From Datnioides undecimradiatus (Eukaryota; Chordata; Actinopteri; Lobotiformes; Datnioididae): DNA of 64,000 nucleotides. A program made the translations under genes and the position numbers. Shown piece after piece: positions 13,701-24,274 of this stretch (position 1 is its first letter; the number at the start of each line of letters is the position of its first letter). The stretch spans positions 7,115,192 to 7,179,191 of the forward strand of contig WARS01000014.1 of the NCBI GenBank assembly GCA_008933995.1, read 5' to 3'. Below the pieces are notes generated by a model, which saw nothing but the letters and a program-made list of their open reading frames with translations, was not told where the DNA came from and did not search any database.

Positions 13701-15051
13701 TCAGTTTGTCCTCTGTCTTTCTTAGTCTTTGTCTTCCTCTGTATACGTGTGTCCCTGTCATCTTTCTGATCCTGTCTCTGTCCAGCTCTCAGATGTAGTC
13801 GGGTGTTGCAGGATGGTGGTTTGGTGCAAAGTCTATCTCACAGCGGTACAGCCTCGAAACTAAACTGAGACCTCTCACTGTGCCTATCAATTCCTTTCTA
13901 AGTAATGTGTGTGTGTGTGTACCGGTGTCCTAATCATAGTGGGTGTATAGAGGGTCTTGGGCCGTCACAGCATGCCCTCTCCCCCTACTGAGGTCCTGCA
14001 GAGAAAATGGATTTTTGCTTTTCTTTCCTCCTCCCCTCATTCCTCCATCTTTCTCTCTACCTTCTCCGCATCACCGTGCAATTCAACCTTCACTCTCATC
14101 AACTTCCCTGTTTTTCTCTGTCTATTTACCCTTTCTCCCCATCCCTCCAATTTAACTACTTTCTCCTTGACTCCCCCTTTACCCTCTCCTCTTTCTGTCT
14201 CTCTCCCACCCACCTGCTTTCATTTCTTTCTCCTTCTCCCTCTGCACATCTCTCTTTCTGTGTACCTTGTGTCTCAGACAATGTTATTTTCCAGTTATTG
14301 TCTCCTGAGAGGGAATGTCACTCCACCTTTAATGCTTGTTCACCTTTGGTTTTATAACAGGGTCTCTAGGTTGTCCCCCCTCGTGCAAACCCACGCACTA
14401 CAACAGACACTAGAGATCTGCAGTGTTTTGAAAATAAACAGGTAAAAGACAGATCCTACAATACAGTACAAAGCAAAGCAGAAACTCCAGAGGACTGGGG
14501 GCAGCAATACACCCTGCAGCATTGTATTCCATGGAAACTCGTTAAAAAACTCATCTTTATAGCTCCAACTAGAAACAAGCCGGAATGGTTTAACCAGAAG
14601 CCACCACATGTTTCCTATGGACGATAATCGCACAGCATCATTATATTTGATGAAGAAGACTAGCTGTTAATGTAACCTGCTCCATTACCATCTGTCCTCT
14701 TCGGTGTGCTTCAGGGAGGAATTGCAGACACCATCATTACCGATCCCACTGTCACTGTCAAACTCTTATACAGACTTGTCACAGTTCATTAATGTTTCTT
14801 GATAAAACATATGGATTGTTACATTGAGGCCTGCAAACGATGGAAAAGTGGAAATATTAAAGGATTTGTATATGTCCCACTCTTTCTGACTTTTGTGGTA
14901 GTGTCCGACTGATAGACACTGAGGAAAACAGGCGAATATCAAAACCTGCAGTCTCTGTTGGTCCAGTTGGCAGTTGCAAAAAAAGTATAAACATTCATAT
15001 CTCTGCATGTCGATATGACAAACTTAGTCATCAAGCAGATATTTAACAAGA
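7772..15051. other. Long stretch without a recognised gene
   Basis: Intron-like sequence. Visible minor structure: AC patches at 7978-8016, a T run at 10800-10810, a GAAGAAGAAG patch at 12060-12072, an A run at 13205-13219, a CCAG/CAGC-rich degenerate stretch at 13320-13430 and two A-rich runs at 13457-13479. Overlapping frames on both strands without domains or splice context are not called as genes. Confidence 0.55.
13985..14275. repeat. Polypyrimidine-rich tract
   Basis: About 290 bp made largely of C and T on the plus strand, with few purines. The 162-codon frame 13957-14445 owes its length to this bias (Ser, Pro, Leu, Phe rich) and parallel frames are open too, so it is not a gene. Confidence 0.7.
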
Positions 15052-15350
15052 ATATGTCATGTCTCTGGCCACCTGATGAACTGAAGTTTAATATTCACTC
15101 TCCTTTTAGCTCCACTTTTGGTCTCCACCAACTGCTGTCCGGCTCTGTAGCTGCTAATTGCTCCACTGTTTTCACTGGCCAGTTATTCACCGTGTCTTTG
15201 TGCTGGGCAGGTTGTGTGAAATGGGCTTTTTGGGAGCCAATTTGGTGAAAGCAGTTGGCAGCTACAGCCTTAAATGAAGCTATGGGAGCGGTGAAAGTGA
15301 AACTTAGCAGTGAAGTTTGTGGGTCAGAGAGCTAAACAATGAGCTCAAAC
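15052..15350 (-). repeat. Family B dispersed repeat, reverse copy
   Basis: On the plus strand it reads ttcactctccttttagctcc, ttggtctccaccaactgctg, ctctgtagctgctaattgct and ccactgttttcactggccag, which is the reverse complement of family B. The following gaaagcagttggcagctaca region to about 15350 probably belongs to it. This is the most extended copy in the window apart from 49745. Confidence 0.65.
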
Positions 15351-17740
15351 TCTCTGTAAGTTCATCACTACGAGTAACCTCTTTCCACTGCTGTTACCAT
15401 GTGTCATATGGAATATTGTTATTTTGAAGAAACATCACAATGTAGGAGGACGATGTTCCCATTCTTCACCCCAACTACGAACCTCTGTTCACTTGATTGT
15501 TTATCCAAGCTGAAGTAACAGCCATCGGTGAGCATTAGACAAAGCCTCAGCCTACACATTTCATTGATTGATTAGAAACCTATACATTTTTTGACAGCAC
15601 TGAGCAGTTGAATTATCCAAAGAGCTAGATGCTCTTATTTGTCTTGGTTCAGACTGATGTCCTTCGGTGCAATGGACTGAAGATCTGAGGATCTGAGTTC
15701 TGAGTGCTTCAGGGTCTTGTTGGTGACCTCAGAGAGAATAGGACATATTGTTTTCCTGCAGCTACAAAGCTCAGGGCACACCCAGGGCATACTGCATGAA
15801 TTAAAGGAGCTGGGGCCTCTTTGTAGAGGTCATGAAAAGGATCAGTGTTGAGCACGAATGGCAATCATTTTGCCTCAGGCCAACTAAGTTCCATATCGCA
15901 TTTAAGAACTTTAAGATTTTTCAGCCTAGCAACAAGACAAAACAAAAAGGTCTGGCATTCCCTTTTTTCTGCTGTTTGTCTTGTAGGATTGACTCCTTTG
16001 TCAGCATTGTCTGGACAATCACAGCAACAGCTGTCATTAAAAAAAAACACAAGGTTCATTTATTTATCACTCTGCAACACAGGGTTGTGTTGTACCTCCT
16101 TTTTAAAAAACAAGTGTGTACCTGGGCCTGAGTCTGCATCACGCTCTCAGAGATTCAGTGCACATTTCCACGTTTTTAGAAAAATATAATAAGACAGATA
16201 AATAAACTGGGTAATTAGCATGCTTTCTAGCAGCAACATTGGCCAAACAGTTAAAGGAGAGAACTGAGCCATGCCAAGAAAACTATATATACAGATATCC
16301 AGTAAAAATAATTGAATACGTTTGCTGGAAGCCATAACTGTTAAGTGGCATGTATCCAGCACGTTTAAAGCTATTTTTACTTCATGTTGTGTATTGATAG
16401 GCTGATCTTTCTTCTCTGGCTAGCTAACACGAAACCTTCAATTCAAATGAGAAGCAGCAGCGAGAAGCCAAAATAGCGTGAGCTGGAGACATAGAGAGTT
16501 AGCTCCTGGAGGCAGTGAGAACATGTCGAAGAGCTGCGCTGCTAAACACACAAGTAATGTCAGCAATAAAAAAAGAAAGTGTACGAAACTCCTGCTGCTT
16601 CATGATTGAAATATAGATGTACAGGTGTGTGTGTGTGTGTGTGTTATGAATTCTATGATTACCGACGTGACGCCGGAACTCCATTCACACATCAAACTGA
16701 TCGCCATTGTCAAACTGTTGCAATATTCATTAAAAATCCATAAACACTCAGTAACAATGTGAGCTGTCTTACCACGAAACAGACATCTCTTCCTCACCAG
16801 CTCCTGTGCAACAACAATCCACCTTATTAATAGCTACTCTGAGCCAGAAGGGAGGTTTCATTCTTGGGATATTGAACAATTTCCACAGATTTTCTTTGCA
16901 ATTTGTGCAGTTTATTGTACAAAAAACTGGATTTCATGTTGATATCCACCTTAGTTACATCCAGCCTGGTCGTTCTGGTTTGTTTTCCACCCCTTGCATC
17001 TGTTTGTGTTCCTCACAAACGCATCACCCAGAGCCCTATGCATGGTCAAACATTGACACGGTGACAGATTTAGGACTCAACAGCCTCCCTGGCTATCTTA
17101 ATGCTGCAATCACACTGTTCAATATATCCTTTGTGTGTCTTCACTGCCTTGTTTCTCCAAGATTGCTCTGTTCTGAAAGCAAACCATTTGTAGTGATTTG
17201 CAAACGTAGCAGCGTGGGTGTCAAGGTGAAAACATGACACCAACTCCTGGAAAGCTGACATATTGTAGAGAAGATTCATTGTTGAACCTTGGCAGCGTAT
17301 GCAGATAAATGAAGTATCAAACTGCACGCGGTAACATTTTTTTTTACAGATTACACCCATTTTATCCATCTGAGGTAGATGACGCTGATGTTTTTATTGT
17401 CCCTGCACAGACCCGGCTTCACCTCGCGTCAGTTAGAGCCGTGCGTCAGGTGGAAATGTGGAATTAATCCTGAAAAAGTTGCTTTTATCTCAGGGTGCTG
17501 GCGGTGGGCGTACATAAAGGGCGACGTATGAAGGTTTCCTTATAATAGAAACAACAATGTATATCAGATCAAAGGCAGTAAATACATTTTAAAGTACATT
17601 CTCCCACTGGCTTTCTAGTAATATAATACGATCCAGTCGGTAGCTCCCTGCTAGGATGGGAGGTGTTGTGAATCTGTGTGTGTGTATGTGTGTGTTAATA
17701 AGAGACCCTGAGACAATGACAGACACCAAGCCCTAATTAG
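15351..17740. other. Non-coding, no gene seen
   Basis: Intron-like sequence with A-rich runs near 16039 and a (GT)10 array listed separately. The 143-codon frame at 16806-17237 has no recognisable domain and no supporting splice sites that I can see. Confidence 0.5.
16625..16644. repeat. (GT)10 microsatellite
   Basis: Ten uninterrupted dinucleotide units, read as GT on the plus strand. Confidence 0.85.
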
Positions 17741-17744
17741 GTTG

Positions 17745-18120
17745 TCATGCTGAGAGAGCGAGGGAAAGACAGAAAGAGAGAGAGAGGGAGAGAGAGCTTA
17801 TTAAGGAGGATAGGTGTCAAGCTCTGGCAGGAAAAGGAGGTGGGAGGAGAGCAGGGGAGGGGGAGGACGAGGGGGAGGGTGATGAAGAGAGGTAAAGAGA
17901 ATCGGGTGCAGACGTGGAGGAAGAGTGGAGGAGTGAGAGAGAGAGGGAGGGAAGGAGAGAGAGAGAGAAGGACAGTGGAAGAGGAGCCACAAGCCAGGGA
18001 GACGGGCGAGGAAGAGGTGCAGAAGATGGAGGCGGCTGGTGAGGCGAGGGGAGATCAGATTAGGTGTGGGAGAAAAAAAGGGGGGGGGGGGGGGTAGGAG
18101 GGAGGAGGCGGTGGAGAAGA
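17745..18120. repeat. Long polypurine block ending in a 15-base G run
   Basis: About 375 bp consisting almost wholly of A and G on the plus strand, with several (GA)n runs and a run of 15 Gs at about 18080-18094. Open frames on both strands here (116 and 132 codons) are composition artefacts. The block could adopt triplex or G-quadruplex structure. Confidence 0.8.
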
Positions 18121-19319
18121 CTGTGCAAGGGGAACGAAACAGGAGACGGCGAAGTTGGTGAAGGTACCAGCTGCAGAGGAGGAAGACAAACAGGATCAAG
18201 TAGATGGTGATTTATGGCACAAAGCAGGAGGGGAGCTGTTCCTCGACTGCAACCAGCTCGAAGAGTTTCAAAGGCGCACGATCGAGGGAGCGAAAGAAGG
18301 ATGGGAAATCACTTCAGCGTATCCACTTTTGGTTCAAATCCTGTCAGTTATGATGACATGCTCATGCTGAGATTCAGGGAAATGGCATCGTTGCTACGGT
18401 GAAATACGGTTATCATCAAACAAAGAGTTTAGCATCATTTTATTAAACTACTGTATTTCACCCGAAAGTAAGAACATCAAGTACTGAAGGACATGGAGGG
18501 GGTCTTGGAGGGGCATTCTGAGAAAGAAGAAGGAGGAAGATGAATAAGAAATACAGGAGCCTCCATCAGAAGAGTTCTCTCAACCAAATATGTCACCAAA
18601 CCCTGAAGTCATGTGTCTGTAACGTACGCAGCAGAATACCTGAGTGTGAGATGAAGTATGAGAGGTTCTGTCTGCGCCAGGAGCACTTGATGATCTTGAT
18701 GAGACCTAATCAAGTGAGATAACTTCACACACCTGACTTTGGAGACCACAAGGTTTGCATGTAAAGCAGACTTTCAACTGTCTGAGGTCACAGAGACGTC
18801 TGCCTGAGCCAATATCATTTAAAACTTTCGAAAATCATGTGTTTCATCCTTGCAACACACTGCCCGAGTAGCTATTAGATGTTGATTTCATACTGGAATT
18901 ACCACACTACATCTACCGTGACACCTAAATTCTGTTATTTATTTTCAAGGAGATTAGAGATTGATTTATTTAGAGCTTGCAGTGGCTGTCTACAGCGCTG
19001 CTGAAACATCAAAAATCTGGTTTGGTCATTTGTGGACGATGGTCTGAAGATGCAGATGCAGAGATGCTGAGTGCATCATTTCTCAAGAGACAACATCCTC
19101 TACAACTGGATGGTTAAAGGATTTATGGGAAGTGCAGTTCAGCCACAGTAGTCTTGCCAATACTAGAGCCCAATCATGAGTCCCACTGAGGTGTTTAATG
19201 AGTAACTTTTCATAAATGGATAAAAATAAAAGAGCCCTCCAGAGCCTTCACAATAAACTCAAATTATACATAAATCAATTCTAATACTTGTCTGCAAATG
19301 AGCATAAAGTAGCCAGGTT
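18121..19319. other. Non-coding, no gene seen
   Basis: Intron-like sequence between the polypurine block and a pair of repeat ends. Nothing recognised. Confidence 0.5.
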
Positions 19320-19361
19320 GAAAAATATGTGAGTTTGGTGGATTTGAACTAACCCTTTAAA
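19320..19361 (-). repeat. End of a dispersed element (minus-oriented)
   Basis: Plus strand gatttgaactaaccctttaa, so read on the minus strand an element starts ttaaagggttagttcaaatc and runs toward lower coordinates. Only the terminus is recognisable; the downstream extent (perhaps to about 18950) is uncertain. Confidence 0.4.
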
Positions 19362-19668
19362 ACACAAAGGATACATAATAACCGAAGAGATCAAGGCAGC
19401 GGTGCGCTAACTACAATACTGCGCAAACTAAAATGACTAGTTTTATCAAAGGAGTCTGGTGCATATGGAGAGAGCGACACGTGTTTCAGTGTCCCACCAA
19501 AAAAACACTGATATCAAAGTCCTATAAATGCAGCGCACACCCAAATTATTACTACATGTTAATGCTGCTGCTTCTCCAAACCTGGGTGCTGATCGGCATC
19601 TACTGACTATGGATAAGATGCTTAAACTACCCCACTTCAAAAAAAAAAACCTTGAACTATCCCTTTAA
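19362..19668 (-). repeat. Degenerate teleost repeat starting ttaaagggatagttc
   Basis: Read on the minus strand from 19668: ttaaagggatagttcaagg, an A/T run, gaagtggggtag, cttatccatagtcagtagat and gtttggagaagcagcagc. I remember this order from a very common teleost interspersed repeat. It abuts a second terminus of similar type at 19361 in the same orientation. Confidence 0.6.
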
Positions 19669-19804
19669 GTTCAATCAGCACATTGAAACAAGGGAAATCC
19701 TGACACTGGGGCACTGATAACCAGAATTGTTGACATCGGCTGAGTGGAAGCTAAATATTTACTACATACAGATTTACAGGAGGGCAGATTTGAATTCATT
19801 CATT

Positions 19805-19826
19805 ACACACACACACACACACACAC
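19805..19826. repeat. (AC)11 microsatellite
   Basis: Eleven uninterrupted AC units. Confidence 0.9.
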
Positions 19827-19934
19827 GCTCTATTCACTTTCAGGTAAACAAGAGTGTAAGCCTTGTTCTAGACAACAAAGCCAACTGATACACACAAGTT
19901 GGTACCCCACTACCATGGTAGTATCAAACAAACT

Positions 19935-19946
19935 CACACACACACA

Positions 19947-19978
<32 letters not shown>
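19935..19978. repeat. (CA)n microsatellite with one interruption
   Basis: About 22 CA units broken by a single T substitution near 19953. Confidence 0.9.
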
Positions 19979-20962
19979 TCCCTAAAGGGCCACATAGACT
20001 CAGGCCAAATTCCGCTGCGGTGCCAACAGCCATATTGTAAATATTCAATTTACCCAACTGGCAGCAGTCCATATAACTAGCAGCGTAAATATGCAGGTGC
20101 GCACAAACACACACACACCTGCAACATCTAGACACAGGCGATATGTTTTGATATTCTAAACAGACTCCAGCAAATGTAATGAAGTAATGATGAAGCAGTT
20201 TTTTTGAGGATAAACTCCTAATGTGCTGCTCACCGCCGATAAAAAAAAATAGCAGAAATTCACGGCGCCTGTCGGCAAATTTGGATGGTAAAATAGAGAC
20301 GTTTCGAAATACAATTCATCAGGCTGTTCAAATTATTGATTACTGAGGGCAGGGGGCATTTCTTCTGGAAATGGATGCCGAGCGCTTTTGAATAAAACCT
20401 CACATTCTTTTGATTCAAACACCAAAAAACACCAAAAAAAACCCCAAAAAACAACAGTGCAGCTTTTTTGCCACTGCAATGTAAATAGGCCACCTGGGCA
20501 GACACAGAACGCTCAGACTCCGAAATCTATTCCAAGGTTGCTCCCATGTGATCAGCAATGCCGAAGCAACTCCGGGAGCTCTGCTGCATGTCAGAGTCGG
20601 GCCAAAAGTTGTTTTTTTTTTGTTTTTTTTTTTGCATGATGGTAAAATTCCTTGCTGTGTTTCTTTTGGTCTTAGGAAGAAAATGTGCCGTGGCTGGAAG
20701 AGAAACTTCAAAATCAAGTGTTTGTTTTGCTCAGTGTACTTTGACCCTGCTCCCATCTGGGGAGAGGATCAGTATTTATGTGATATTCACAAAGTGTTAT
20801 CAACAAAGCAACCAGAACCAGAAATAATCCTAAAACACGCTTCCTCGGAGAGTCTAACTTGTACTCCAAACTGCTTTTTGGCCACGTCACTACAGGGTGG
20901 ACTCACGACGGCGTCGAGTAACTGGTCAAACTGAATTTAGAGCAGCCGTGTGTTCAGGTTAC
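19979..20962. other. Intronic sequence next to IL1RAPL2 exon B
   Basis: Contains A-rich runs near 20240 and 20423-20452 and a T-rich run at 20611-20633. The 128-codon plus-strand frame 20548-20934 crosses the T run and shows no domain. Nothing else recognised. Confidence 0.55.
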
Positions 20963-21066
20963 CTTAATACACAGGTGTAGAATCCGTTGTCTTCGGTTTC
21001 AGCAGACCTGAACCAGATGGAGTCGTCTTCTTTACTCAGCCTATGACCTGAGAAGATGATAGGCTC
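20963..21066 (-). CDS. il1rapl2: IL1RAPL2 exon B: C-terminal half of Ig-like domain 1
   Basis: This 104-bp internal exon encodes 34 codons plus two bases: [19 protein letters not shown] followed by [16 protein letters not shown] (the last Arg codon is split). It continues directly from exon A, since GDAE joined to EPIIF aligns without a gap to the remembered IL1RAPL2 stretch GDLEEPIIF. The segment DNGFYTC is the usual Ig motif around the second core cysteine (D-x-G-x-Y-x-C). The minus-strand acceptor is gcgtcctttag before GAG (phase 0) and the donor is AAG/gtaacc (phase 2). It would be too short to notice from open frames alone. No further IL1RAPL2 exon was recognised downstream; I looked for a reverse-complement match to the expected next motif STYCMK between 1 and 20962 and saw none. 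Confidence 0.92.
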
Positions 21067-22199
21067 CTAAAGGACGCAATACAGAGGCAGTGTGAGATCA
21101 ATAGTCAAAGATCAGCTGTCATTTTAGTGCTTTGATATCTGTCTGACTTATAGGTATTATAACATCCCATGTGTCAGCGATGTTTTATCGCTATCTACAT
21201 GACTCCACAGTCTGAGTTTATATATTTACACAATCCGTGCTGCTGGGAAAGGGGGACATGGTTTTGTTCCAGCACATGGGACCACAGCGTGATTTATCAG
21301 TCCCTCTAGCTTCTGTGTTTTGGCCATTACTCAAACACACAAGCAAGTCCAAAGAAAGCAGCAGTCAGATTCTTGGTGTGCATCCCAATTACGCACTCAG
21401 TGCTGTTTACAGTATGGATGATGTAGCAGTCATTATAGAGGACCGACCTCGCTGGTGGTATGCAATGTGTTTCGTACAAACAGGAAACCAGTTCTATATG
21501 TGTATGTGTGTATACAGAATAATGAGTGCATCCACAGTATTTTGCCGCTTTTTGAAAAATCCAAAAAGTTTATAACATTTCTTGATAAAAATTTAAATTC
21601 TTACTACCACTGGTTATAATATTTGACAGATTTGATAAACATCTTGGGAATATCGCGCCGTGTAAGCCGGGCTCCTGTTGTCACTTTATTTCCATTTCAT
21701 TTAATCCGAGGCAAAGTCACGATATAATTAAAATTCAAACACACACAGCTTCAGATAGAACATCTTTCATTCAGCTTTCATTCCCAAACTTAGACCACAC
21801 GAGTCATTAATTAAATCTGCAGTACAGCTCCTGGCCACTGGTGGCAGCGCTGACCTCGCTGCTGTGGGGTCACTGCGAGGAGGAATATCTACGCCATGTT
21901 CCATTTCACTTTTTGCATTATTGGAAGTGTTTTGTGTTTTTAAGTCAGAGTAAGTCATATCTTTGGTTGACATTTGTTCTTTGTTCTGTTTAATGAATAG
22001 AACTTTTCCAGGAGGATTCACTGGATGAGGATTGTAATTTAATTGCTGATTCAATCATGATAAAAATAAAAAATACTACCCCCCCCCCCCCCTCAGACTG
22101 ATGAAAGTTTAATTTGATTGATTATTTTCCATTCATCACTGTCAGCGTTGGGCTTCAATAGCCACCTGCCTCCTGCTTCATCATTCCAGGTGAACTTAC
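21067..22199 (-). other. il1rapl2: IL1RAPL2 intron between exons A and B
   Basis: This is a phase-0 intron of 1,133 bp with gtaagt at its 5' end and a pyrimidine-containing tract plus ag at its 3' end (minus strand). It contains a 12-base C run at about 22081-22092 and a short segment at about 21829-21860 (ctggccactggtggcagc) that resembles a frequent teleost repeat. A 95-codon minus-strand frame at 21767-22054 shows no recognisable domain and lacks splice context, so I treat it as chance. Confidence 0.85.
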
Positions 22200-22369
22200 C
22201 TCTGCGTCTCCTTTGTTCTTGTACCAGATGAGGCGCAGCTTGGCGTTGGTGGCCATGGTGTAGTTGGTTCTGATGTAGCTGTAGAACAAGGCACATTTCA
22301 CCCGAACGGGCTCACCGGCCAGAACGTGGTACTCCTTCAGATCCACCGACCAGTCGATGCAGCCGTCCA
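22200..22369 (-). CDS. il1rapl2: IL1RAPL2 exon A: N-terminal half of Ig-like domain 1
   Basis: This internal exon encodes 56 complete codons plus two bases, starting DGCIDWSVDLKEYHVLAGEP and ending LRLIWYKNKGDAE. Against IL1RAPL2 as I remember it, the blocks DGCIDWSVDL, LAGEPVRVKCALFYSYIRTN and WYKNKGD are near-identical; IL1RAPL1 differs at several of these sites (CTDWSIDI, VGEPVRIKC), so the 2 paralogue is favoured. It carries two extracellular cysteines, the core Ig tryptophan (LIWYK) and an N-glycosylation sequon (NYT). On the minus strand the acceptor is ctgctcacag before TGGAC (phase 1) and the donor is GAG/gtaagt (phase 0). The product is a single-pass membrane protein with three Ig domains outside and a TIR domain inside. 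The family is neuronal and acts in synapse organisation. Only this part of the ectodomain lies here. The reading frame has no breaks. Confidence 0.93.
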
Positions 22370-24274
22370 CTGTGAGCAGGGAACAACAGAGACGTGTTGA
22401 GAACAGTGTGGTAGAGATCCAGCATGTAGAGCATTAAACAGCGAACAGACTCCAAGTGCAACCCCGCTTTAAACTGTGCGGGAGAGAAGCGTTGATGGGA
22501 ACAGAGAAACTGAAATAGGGTGGAAAGAAAAACATGAACAATCATCAAAAACATAAAATTTAATATGAGATATGAAACTCTGCAATTTGTGAAGAAAATG
22601 CTTGACAGGGAGGAAGACTCATAGAAAGAGAGAGTGTGAGTGACGGGGAGATAGTTTGATCTTGTTTCTTTGGCATTATTGTTCTTTACCTTCAAGGCAA
22701 TAACACACGTAATATGGATTTGAGAACGTGTGTGTGTGTGTGCTGCCTATTGTAGTGTCAAAGGGGGAAGCAGCACAAAGAGATACACAGAGAGCGTTGA
22801 ATGCATATACAGGGAGGGAACATGAACAAAAGTTGTCGGTTTAACAGCAAAGAGGGAAGACAGAGGAATCCATTTTCTATGTTTTAATTTCATTTTTACA
22901 ACCAATATACAATAAAGCCAAGATTACGCGCTGCGCCCAGGTTTTAAAGCTGCTTGAAACCAAGAGAGAGAGAGAGAGAGAGAGAGAAGGGGGGGGGGGC
23001 AATAATTTGCTGAAAAAAAGTGGGAGAGACGTGACAGTGGAGACTCTGAGAAATATGGGAGGAAGAGGAGGTCGAGACCAAATGAAAAGAGAGAAAAGCA
23101 GAGAGGAAGTGTGCGGCGGCGGTGCCGGGGTGAGACTGGGTCAAGCGGAACGAACAGAAAACAAGTTGTAGATGGAAGACAAGTAGGAGCCGCTGAGACG
23201 TAGAGGTCACGATGGAAAATGACAAGGAGCTTTCCCAAATGGACTTCCCTCCTCCCTCCCTCACCCATCCTCTCCCCCTCCGCTCCCTCTCTTTCTTCTT
23301 CTCTCTCTGTTCTCTTGCTCCTCTGACTTCTCTTTCTTCCCCCTCATGGTCTGAGGCTCGGATAGATGTGCTCTGTTTTAACTGAAGCCCCCTGGCACTT
23401 GCCCACAAGGCCTTCCCACTGAGTTACAGCCTCTACCCTGCAGCGGTAAAGCTTCTGGATGTGTCATCTGCCCAAAAATATCTCCCCGGCTGCACATCCT
23501 TATTGTTTTCCTCTTCTTTGCTTATTATGCAACACTGGCAATAACCAGTGGACATATTATAGGTGTAAGCAAACACAAGTTATTTGGATATGAGCAGATG
23601 TTGCCCTGTTAATAAAATCCAACATTATCCACATTTCTGCAGTCTTCTTTTGGTCCTCAGCACACTAGAACTCAGTCAAAGCAAAGCACACACACATCGC
23701 TGACTCATACTGGTGTCAGGATTTCACATGTCCATGGAGGATAAACCTCCATACATCCACGTAGAAGACATACTGTATATTTAAATGCGTCCCTTATAAC
23801 CTAATCAGAGTCAAAAGTCCTCTGAGAACTGGAACTGCTGGCAGCCGAGGCAGCGGGACTTGCTGGGTGCAGATGTGCCAGAATGTAAACAAATGGGCTA
23901 TAGGCCAACGGCACGCAGGTGGAGATAGAGTTAATTACCACATTCAGACATTCGGCGCGCTCCGTCACACTTGTTGTGCAGCGCAGGACCAAGCTGGACT
24001 GAAGCTGCACAGCTGTGGGTTTTAAAATGAAGCCTGTACCTGACATGACTGAGCTGACGTTAGGGACCGTCTCAAAAGTGCAAGTAAAAATGAAAAAGTG
24101 AGCGTCTGGGATTTTTGTCAGGAGCTGTTTTTTTTTATTTATTTTTTTTCATAGACACTCCAAAAGTATTTTTCCAAAAGTAAGTAAGTTTGGCCAAATG
24201 CAGTCCTGACTTGTATTTTCCCAATGTTAAAATCACCCGGACATTTAACAGGTTGCAGGTTTATTTATATTATC
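22370..24274. other. Intronic sequence upstream of exon A
   Basis: Holds a (GA)n run at 22963-22987 followed by 11 Gs (22989-22999), purine-rich DNA to about 23110 and a pyrimidine-rich stretch at 23243-23345. The open frames at 22924-23408 are products of this bias. No signal-peptide exon was recognised. Confidence 0.55.
22963..22999. repeat. (AG)n microsatellite plus 11-base G run
   Basis: About 12 AG units directly followed by 11 consecutive Gs. Confidence 0.85.

Larger units (their letters stand above)
1..20962 (-). other. il1rapl2: IL1RAPL2 intron downstream of exon B (incomplete at window edge)
   Basis: Everything left of exon B is interpreted as one intron of at least 20.9 kb, because exon B ends in a functional-looking donor and no later Ig, transmembrane or TIR exon was recognised. 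Very long introns are known for mammalian IL1RAPL1 and IL1RAPL2, so the size is expected. The recognisable contents (dispersed repeats, microsatellites and a polypurine block) are listed separately. The possibility of a small unrecognised exon or a nested gene cannot be excluded by eye. Confidence 0.7.

Noticed and set aside
13957-14445. 162-codon plus-strand frame
   Set aside because: It lies in a polypyrimidine tract, and parallel frames are open as well with equally biased composition.
16806-17237. 143-codon plus-strand frame
   Set aside because: No recognisable domain, no codon-use or splice support, and an overlapping minus-strand frame exists.
17747-18199. 116-codon plus and 132-codon minus frames
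   Set aside because: Both are composition artefacts of the polypurine block (Arg/Glu/Gly on one strand, Ser/Pro/Leu on the other).
21767-22054. 95-codon minus-strand frame inside the IL1RAPL2 intron containing TYSDL, briefly considered as a receptor-tail-like exon
   Set aside because: No tyrosine-motif context, transmembrane segment or usable splice sites, and part of it overlaps a repeat-like segment. The splice model from exon A to exon B skips it cleanly.
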